A stretch of DNA of 31,030 bases. It comes from an uncultured Ignavibacteriota bacterium (GTDB lineage: Bacteria > Bacteroidota > Ignavibacteria > Tepidaquicellales > Tepidaquicellaceae). Each line of letters starts with the position of its first letter. Position 1 is the stretch's first letter. This document shows positions 25,525 through 31,030 of the stretch, in pieces. The notes below the pieces were generated by a model. That model made no database searches, was not told where the DNA came from, and worked only from the letters and a program-made list of their open reading frames with translations. Made by a program: the position numbers and the translations under genes. The stretch lies in the NCBI GenBank assembly GCA_937983305.1, contig CALKAJ010000125.1, positions 1 through 31,030 on the forward strand, given 5' to 3'.

Positions 25525-28500
25525 TGGAAAAAAGAGAGTTACAAGAAATATTATCCAAGCCCTACAAAATAGAATTATGGCAAAAAGTACTTCGGGAAGT
25601 ATTTGGAGTTAAAAACTTACTTCAACAACCAAAGCTGTTAGACTTATCTTCTAATAAAAAGGCTAAGGCTGCTTTTGAGCTAGGTAGTTTTAATACGACT
25701 GATGATAGAATAATAGGTTTGTATTTAGTTAAAGTCAATCATGAAGTATGGTTAGAAAGAAATAAGGTTGGATTAAGAGAATTATTAAGTTTTGTTTATA
25801 AGTACGAAGTTGATGGAGCATTAGTTGTTTTTGAACAAGATGATAAATGGCGTTTAAGCTTTATAAGTGAAATACGAACATTTGATGAAGAAGGAAACAT
25901 TGTAAAACAAGCAACTGAACCCAAGAGATATACCTATCTATTAGGTAATGGTGAAAAAACAAAAACCCCGGTTGATAGAATATTTAGCATTGCCGGAAAA
26001 AAACTGCATTTAGAGGATATACGTAATGCCTTTAGTGTAGAAGCTTTAAATGAAGAATTTTACAAAATTGTTGCTAGGCATTTTTACCAACTTTTAGGTT
26101 CAACCGAAGGTAAAGGTGCAAAATCAATTACTTATGAAAGTATTTTACAATTACCTATTGGCAAACTTTCTGACAATACTTCAAACAAAGTATATCAGGA
26201 ATTTTCAGTTAGATTAATAGGCAGAACCGTTTTTTGTTGGTTTCTTAAAGTTAAAAAATCAGACGCAGGAATTTCATTATTACCTGAACATCTTTTAAGT
26301 AGCAAGGCGGTTAAAGAAAATAAAAATTATTATCATAGCATATTGGAAAATTTATTTTTTCAAACGTTGAATACTCCAATGAATGAAAGAATAAAGGAAT
26401 TACCCCAAGGCACTGAAAAGATACCTTTCTTGAATGGTGGTTTGTTTGAACCACAGCCCGAAGATTATTATAAACTAAATAAAACTACAGGATTTTCCGA
26501 ATACCTAAACACAGTCAAAATACCCGATGATTGGTTTATTAGTTTTTTTGAATACTTAGAACAATACAATTTCACTATTGATGAAAACAGTGTTGTTGAT
26601 ATTGAAGTTAGTGTTGACCCTGAAATGCTGGGTAGAATTTTTGAGAATCTTTTAGCTGAGATTGATCCAGATACTGGAGACTCAGCTCGTAAAGCTACAG
26701 GTAGCTTTTATACCCCAAGAGAAATCGTAGATTATATGGCAGTGGAAAGTATTGTTCATTACTTATTTAATAAAACAAAAATTGATAAAAACCGATTAAG
26801 ATCAATTTTCAAAATTGACAAAGAGGTTTCTTATAACAAAACGGATACTGAAAATATACTTGACGCATTAGACCGCTTAAAAATATTAGATCCAGCCTGC
26901 GGTTCAGGAGCTTTTCCTATGGGGGTATTGCAAAAAATAGTAATGGCATTACAAAAACTTGATAAAAATGCTGATTGGTGGAAAAGAAGACAAATTAACC
27001 GAATTGAAAATGCTATGCTCCGAAAACAGGTAAATGAGAAACTTAATCAGACAACGGTTGAATATGCTCGAAAGATTGGAGTTATTCAAAACACTTTATA
27101 TGGCGTGGATATTCAGCCTATAGCAGCCGAAATTTCTAAATTGCGTTGTTTTCTTACATTGATTGTTGACGAAAACATTGATGAAACAAAACCCAATAGA
27201 GGTGTTGAGCCATTGCCTAATTTAGAATTTAAGTTTGTTACTGCTGATACACTATTAAACCTTCCCGAAGAAAAAGATTTTGGAGGATTATTTAATTCAA
27301 ATGACGATTTAGAGCAACTTAAACAAATTCGATTAGACTATTTACAAAGTTTTGGCAAACGTAAAGCTGAACTAAAGAGAGAATTCATAACAATTCAAAA
27401 TAAAATTGCCAAGCAGCAAAGAAAGGTTGGTGCTACAGATGTAAAAAGCAGGGCTTATTTAATCAGTAACTGGAATCCTTTTATTAATGAAAAAGTAAAT
27501 TGGTTTGATCCAATGTGGATGTTTGGTGTTAAGAAATTTGATATAGTTATTGGTAATCCACCATATGGTATCGTATATGATAAAATAATTAAAAAACAGT
27601 ATGAAAAATATTATCTTTCGTTTAGAAGAAACAATGACATTTATGTAGCATTTTATTCCTCAGTTTCAAATCACCTAGTTGATAACGGCATCCTTACTTA
27701 TATTACACCAAACACCTTTTTCAATGGAGACTATTTCACTGAATTGAGAAATAGTTTAACTAGTAATTTTGTAATTAATGAGATTATTGATTTTAAGAAT
27801 AGCAAGATATTTAAAGATCCAACAGTATTTGTAGGTATTATATTTCTAAATAAACAAAATAAAATTAGCTTTCCATACTACTACAAATTTAAAATTAGCA
27901 ACGAGAATTTTACATCCTTAGTTACTTCTGAAATAGAAGTGTTAAAATCGTCTTCAAACCCATTAAAACCTACTAAAGAACTGATTCAGAAAATATTTTC
28001 AAATAACTACACTGTATTGAATGATTTGTTCCTAATTAAAGATGTTGGCTTTAATTATTGGAGTATTGGGAAAGGTAAAAAACGAGACGGCGACTCAATC
28101 GGAGATAGAATTCTGTACAGTGGAGAAAAAAAATCAAAACTTGACAAACCCTATCTCAAAGGAAGAGATATTGAAAAGTATGGAATAAAAACACCGAGTA
28201 ATTTTTTATGCCATGACTACAAATTATATCTTAATGAAGGGATTGATGTTTTTCGATACAATTCTGAAATACTAGAAACTATTCCGAAAATCATATATCG
28301 ACAAACATCAAGCTCCATAATTGCAGCTATTGACTATCAAGGACAACTAACGGATAAAACAGTTCATGTAATTATTCCGAAAGAGTCTGGAAGTAAATAT
28401 GATTTACGGTTTCTATTGTGTCTTTTGAACTCTAGTCTTTTCAATTACTTGTACATAGACATATCACAAGAATCAGAAGGTCGTGCATTCGCACAAGTCA

Positions 28501-28910
28501 AAACAACATATATTAAAAAACTTCCCTTGATTAATAAAAGTAACCTAAACCAAATTTCATTTGCAATACTCGCAGATTATTGCAGGCTATTGATAGAAAT
28601 TGGTGAGAAGGAACAAATAAACGATTTTGTCCCAAATAGCCATATTATTCAACTGTTTGAAGAAGTAATTGATGTTTTGGTTTACGAACTCTATTTTGAA
28701 AAGGATTTTAAAAAAGCAGGTATTGAGTTTATGAAATACGCGGAAAGGGATTTTGTTAGTATTGAAGAAAAAACAGAGCCAGAACAAATTATAATTATCA
28801 ATAAAGCATTTCAAACTCTAACAGAGAAAGAAAATGAAATAAGACAAAATTTGAAACTTATGGATACAAGATTAGGTGAATTGATTATGCCAATTAAAAC
28901 AGCGAAATAA
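25521..28910 (+). CDS. N6-adenine DNA methyltransferase, Eco57I/TaqI-like
   Basis: 1129 residues. Motif I (AdoMet binding) is ILDPACGSGAFPM with D457 to G463, and motif IV is IGNPPYG with N679-P-P-Y682, the gamma-type adenine-N6 methyltransferase pattern. The C-terminal third resembles a TaqI-type target-recognition domain: LLCLLNSSLFNYLY followed by TYIKKLPL. The N-terminal 350 residues form a domain I cannot assign; no clear PD-(D/E)XK triad is seen there, so it is not a plain type IIG enzyme. It overlaps the helicase (ATGATGG, 4 bp) and the next gene (TAATG, 1 bp). It probably marks host DNA so that the neighbouring helicase and ATPases act only on unmarked DNA. Confidence 0.9.
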   Translation: MMEKRELQEILSKPYKIELWQKVLREVFGVKNLLQQPKLLDLSSNKKAKAAFELGSFNTTDDRIIGLYLVKVNHEVWLERNKVGLRELLSFVYKYEVDGALVVFEQDDKWRLSFISEIRTFDEEGNIVKQATEPKRYTYLLGNGEKTKTPVDRIFSIAGKKLHLEDIRNAFSVEALNEEFYKIVARHFYQLLGSTEGKGAKSITYESILQLPIGKLSDNTSNKVYQEFSVRLIGRTVFCWFLKVKKSDAGISLLPEHLLSSKAVKENKNYYHSILENLFFQTLNTPMNERIKELPQGTEKIPFLNGGLFEPQPEDYYKLNKTTGFSEYLNTVKIPDDWFISFFEYLEQYNFTIDENSVVDIEVSVDPEMLGRIFENLLAEIDPDTGDSARKATGSFYTPREIVDYMAVESIVHYLFNKTKIDKNRLRSIFKIDKEVSYNKTDTENILDALDRLKILDPACGSGAFPMGVLQKIVMALQKLDKNADWWKRRQINRIENAMLRKQVNEKLNQTTVEYARKIGVIQNTLYGVDIQPIAAEISKLRCFLTLIVDENIDETKPNRGVEPLPNLEFKFVTADTLLNLPEEKDFGGLFNSNDDLEQLKQIRLDYLQSFGKRKAELKREFITIQNKIAKQQRKVGATDVKSRAYLISNWNPFINEKVNWFDPMWMFGVKKFDIVIGNPPYGIVYDKIIKKQYEKYYLSFRRNNDIYVAFYSSVSNHLVDNGILTYITPNTFFNGDYFTELRNSLTSNFVINEIIDFKNSKIFKDPTVFVGIIFLNKQNKISFPYYYKFKISNENFTSLVTSEIEVLKSSSNPLKPTKELIQKIFSNNYTVLNDLFLIKDVGFNYWSIGKGKKRDGDSIGDRILYSGEKKSKLDKPYLKGRDIEKYGIKTPSNFLCHDYKLYLNEGIDVFRYNSEILETIPKIIYRQTSSSIIAAIDYQGQLTDKTVHVIIPKESGSKYDLRFLLCLLNSSLFNYLYIDISQESEGRAFAQVKTTYIKKLPLINKSNLNQISFAILADYCRLLIEIGEKEQINDFVPNSHIIQLFEEVIDVLVYELYFEKDFKKAGIEFMKYAERDFVSIEEKTEPEQIIIINKAFQTLTEKENEIRQNLKLMDTRLGELIMPIKTAK

Positions 28911-30838
28911 TGCAGCGGATAAAGAAAATCACATTACAAAATTTTAAATTCTTTTACGGGAAAGTGCCAATTGAATTTGACCGCAAGCATATTTTGTTAT
29001 ATGGGGAAAATGGAAGTGGTAAAAGTTCCATTTATTGGGCTCTATACACTTTTTTGCAAAGTGTATTCAAATTAAATAACGCTGAAATAAGAAAATATTT
29101 TGAACCATCACATGAAGAAAATTTAATAAATCGTTTTGCTGATTCTACTGCAAAAAGTTCAATAATTATTGAATTTGAAGATGAACATAAAGCATCTGCA
29201 AAAAGGGAAATATCGTTGTCAACAATTAATACAAGATCTGACAAATTAGTACTTGAAACAACACTAGGCAGCGATTTCATTGACCACAAAGTTCTTTCTA
29301 GAATTTATGCATATTATCATAAGGAAGAAATTGATTTATTTGATTTTTTTCATCATCATCTGATGGCTTTTATAAGTTTCAGAGAAGAATTAATTAAACC
29401 GGGGGAAACAAGGGGAAGTAAAAACTCAGAAACATGGTGGAACTACATAAGTGAGGGAATTTCGCCCAAACCTAAAATGCATGAACAGATTTACAAAGAT
29501 TTTCAGGCATCCATTACAAAATTCAACACAGAATTCAAGTATTACCTGACTCAAATTGAACAAAGAACAAACAACATTCTGTCATCAAAGTTCGAAGAAA
29601 AATTTATTATTAAATTTGAGTATCGCAATTCAACGTATAATGATTTTAAACCAGGCACGAAAGGTAGAAGTTGGCAAATAAAGCCTCCCAAGATAATACT
29701 AGTCGCTGAATTAATTACTGATTTAATCACAGATCCTAATAAAAAGCGAATTGAAAACCCTCAAAGCTTTTTGAATGAATCAAAACTTTCATCACTAGCT
29801 TTAGCTATGCGATTAGCAATTTTAGATGAGAAATATGTTGCACAATATCCAAAAGTACTGGTACTTGATGACATGCTTATGAGCATGGACATGAGCAATC
29901 GTGAATTTATTTTAAGAATACTTCTTGAAAATTACATTCCTGATTATCAAATTTTATTTTTCACACATCAACGAGGTTTGTTTGAGGATGCAAGAATTTT
30001 TATAGAAAACTTTTATGCAGAGAAATCAAGGATATCAGGAGAAGAAAATAAAGAAATACAAAAAGATGCTTGGAAAAAACAATGGAAATTGCTTGAGATG
30101 TATGAAACAGAAAACGGAAGTGGAATTCCAATCCCTCATATCGTAGAACATGAAAGTAGCATTCAAAAAGCATTGAAATATTTCAAATACCAAATCGACT
30201 ACAATGCATGTGGAAATAATTTGCGGGTAGCATTAGAAGAATTCTTTGTTGATTTTATACCACACAAATTTCAGAAAAACGGAAATATGATTGCAGGAAT
30301 ACTTGTTGATGCTAAAACATATTTCTCTCACGTTGGCTTTGACACTTCGCTTATAGACAAATTAGAACGTTACAGAGAAAGAAGTTTGAATCCGAGCTCA
30401 CACTACAATCCACGAACCGACTACTTCAAAAGAGAATTGGAGGATATTTTTTCCATTCTTGAAAAACTAAAAAATAACTTTAACGAAGCTTTGCTTCCCA
30501 AGAATAGTAAAATAAAATTTGACATAAAAACACAAAGTGGAAAGATATTTTCTTACACCGCAATTTTGTTAGACGATATTTGTCTTTATCAGAATTACGA
30601 CAAAAGCCCAAGTTTCTTCTTAAACACTGACGAAAGAGGTTATGTGATGACTGAATGTGTTGATGGCACAACAATAACAAATTTGAATCATACAATAAAT
30701 TGTTGCACCTTACAGAAACTTTACGATGACACAGTTAAACATATAAACGAATCAGATACTGCAATCGAAGAAACAGATATGTTTGCAGTTTTTACAGATG
30801 AAAATGGAACAACATTGAATAACTTAAAACAATATTAA
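28910..30838 (+). CDS. RecF/SMC-like ABC ATPase with HEPN-like C-terminus
   Basis: 642 residues. It starts as AAA_23/RecF-type proteins do: KKITLQNFKFFYG, then Walker A GENGSGKSS at 32-40. A short helical insertion replaces a long coiled coil. The second half of the ATPase has a signature-like helix (KLSSLALAMRLAIL), Walker B VLVLDDM with D320/D321, and switch His in FFTHQRG. The C-terminal region contains RSLNPSSH at 491-498 (R-x6-H) in an amphipathic helical context (LERYRERSLNPSSHYN) like HEPN-like tails of other defence ATPases. Its start codon overlaps the methyltransferase stop (TAATG) and the GHKL gene follows 10 bp later. Confidence 0.82.
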   Translation: MQRIKKITLQNFKFFYGKVPIEFDRKHILLYGENGSGKSSIYWALYTFLQSVFKLNNAEIRKYFEPSHEENLINRFADSTAKSSIIIEFEDEHKASAKREISLSTINTRSDKLVLETTLGSDFIDHKVLSRIYAYYHKEEIDLFDFFHHHLMAFISFREELIKPGETRGSKNSETWWNYISEGISPKPKMHEQIYKDFQASITKFNTEFKYYLTQIEQRTNNILSSKFEEKFIIKFEYRNSTYNDFKPGTKGRSWQIKPPKIILVAELITDLITDPNKKRIENPQSFLNESKLSSLALAMRLAILDEKYVAQYPKVLVLDDMLMSMDMSNREFILRILLENYIPDYQILFFTHQRGLFEDARIFIENFYAEKSRISGEENKEIQKDAWKKQWKLLEMYETENGSGIPIPHIVEHESSIQKALKYFKYQIDYNACGNNLRVALEEFFVDFIPHKFQKNGNMIAGILVDAKTYFSHVGFDTSLIDKLERYRERSLNPSSHYNPRTDYFKRELEDIFSILEKLKNNFNEALLPKNSKIKFDIKTQSGKIFSYTAILLDDICLYQNYDKSPSFFLNTDERGYVMTECVDGTTITNLNHTINCCTLQKLYDDTVKHINESDTAIEETDMFAVFTDENGTTLNNLKQY

Positions 30839-30848
30839 TAGTTATATT

Positions 30849-31030
30849 ATGAGTAAAATGTATGCTGATATAAAGCGAATTGTTGATGAGGACATCAGCA
30901 ACAGAGTAAATCAAATCGATGTTATTCTTGAAGCAATTACTAACGCTATACATGCAAACGCAACTGAAATTAATTGCTATTTCAATTCTTCTGATAATCC
31001 ATTAAATCCAGAAGACACTACCATTTTTAC
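30849..31030 (+). CDS. GHKL ATPase (MutL/MORC-like), cut by the window edge
   Basis: Only the first 60 residues are in the window (MSKMYADIKRIVDED...). The segment ILEAITNAIHANATEI matches the N-box of GHKL ATPases (E-A-x-x-N-A-x-x-A-x-A), which carries the Mg-coordinating Asn and the general-base Glu, so this is a histidine-kinase/Hsp90/MutL/MORC-fold ATPase. MutL- and MORC-like versions begin just this way, without the sensor or transmembrane parts of a histidine kinase. It follows the RecF-like ATPase by 10 bp in the same operon. The rest, including any endonuclease or S5 domain, lies beyond 31030. Confidence 0.75.
   Translation, partial: MSKMYADIKRIVDEDISNRVNQIDVILEAITNAIHANATEINCYFNSSDNPLNPEDTTIF

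Noticed and set aside
22186..30838. Assignment to DISARM or BREX
   Set aside because: No DrmB (DUF1998) or separate DrmA/DrmC, and no BrxC, PglZ or BrxL-like gene; the helicase carries a fused HKD module and a GHKL gene follows.
1..31030. tRNA or rRNA genes
   Set aside because: No cloverleaf-like sequence with a T-loop motif and no rRNA signature was noticed; a covariance-model scan would be decisive.

Overview
The window looks like the end of an Illumina-assembled contig. Its first 46 bases are an intact sequencing adapter with an 8-base index, not genomic DNA. The rest is AT-rich DNA in the standard code, with dense, translationally coupled genes and few Shine-Dalgarno sites. Gene style (lipoprotein with lipobox, a HipA remnant of a Bacteroidota-like type, PGN_0703-like nucleases, a possible TTTG-type promoter) suggests Bacteroidota or the wider FCB group, perhaps an Ignavibacteria-like metagenomic lineage. 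This placement is inference; there is no rRNA or other strong marker here.

Left part (47-6000) is ordinary chromosome: a 5'-truncated DHA2-type MFS transporter; a tightly packed minus-strand operon (YacP-like NYN/PIN protein, ABC ATPase, ABC-2 permease, lipoprotein); a 168-bp palindromic tandem repeat; and asparaginyl-tRNA synthetase. Upstream of asnS lies a decayed HipA kinase fragment (6128-6295).

Middle (6467-9831) is a minus-strand operon led by a WYL-domain regulator, followed by an AAA+ ATPase and two proteins I do not recognise. A 23-bp dyad sits in the divergent intergenic region to the right.

From about 10 kb to the end every recognisable gene looks like an anti-foreign-DNA gene, in three modules. 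Module A (10060-13839, +): two PD-(D/E)XK nucleases sharing an SSQ-L-G signature, then a NERD-nuclease/SF1-helicase fusion, closed by a good terminator. Module B (20862-13971, -): a 1557-aa protein with a C-terminal STAND-like ATPase, a second P-loop ATPase with a C-terminal HEPN domain (RNQIAH), and a small possible uracil-DNA-glycosylase-fold protein. I cannot match this trio to a named system, and it is my main candidate for something undescribed. Module C (22186 to the right edge, +): HKD/PLD-SNF2-like helicase, Eco57I/TaqI-type adenine methyltransferase, RecF/SMC-like ATPase, and the start of a GHKL (MutL/MORC-like) ATPase. The four genes are coupled by overlaps or short gaps, and the combination resembles predicted MORC-associated restriction-modification systems. 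An unrecognised Tyr-rich small protein lies between modules B and C.

No tRNA, rRNA, CRISPR array, integrase or complete insertion sequence was seen.
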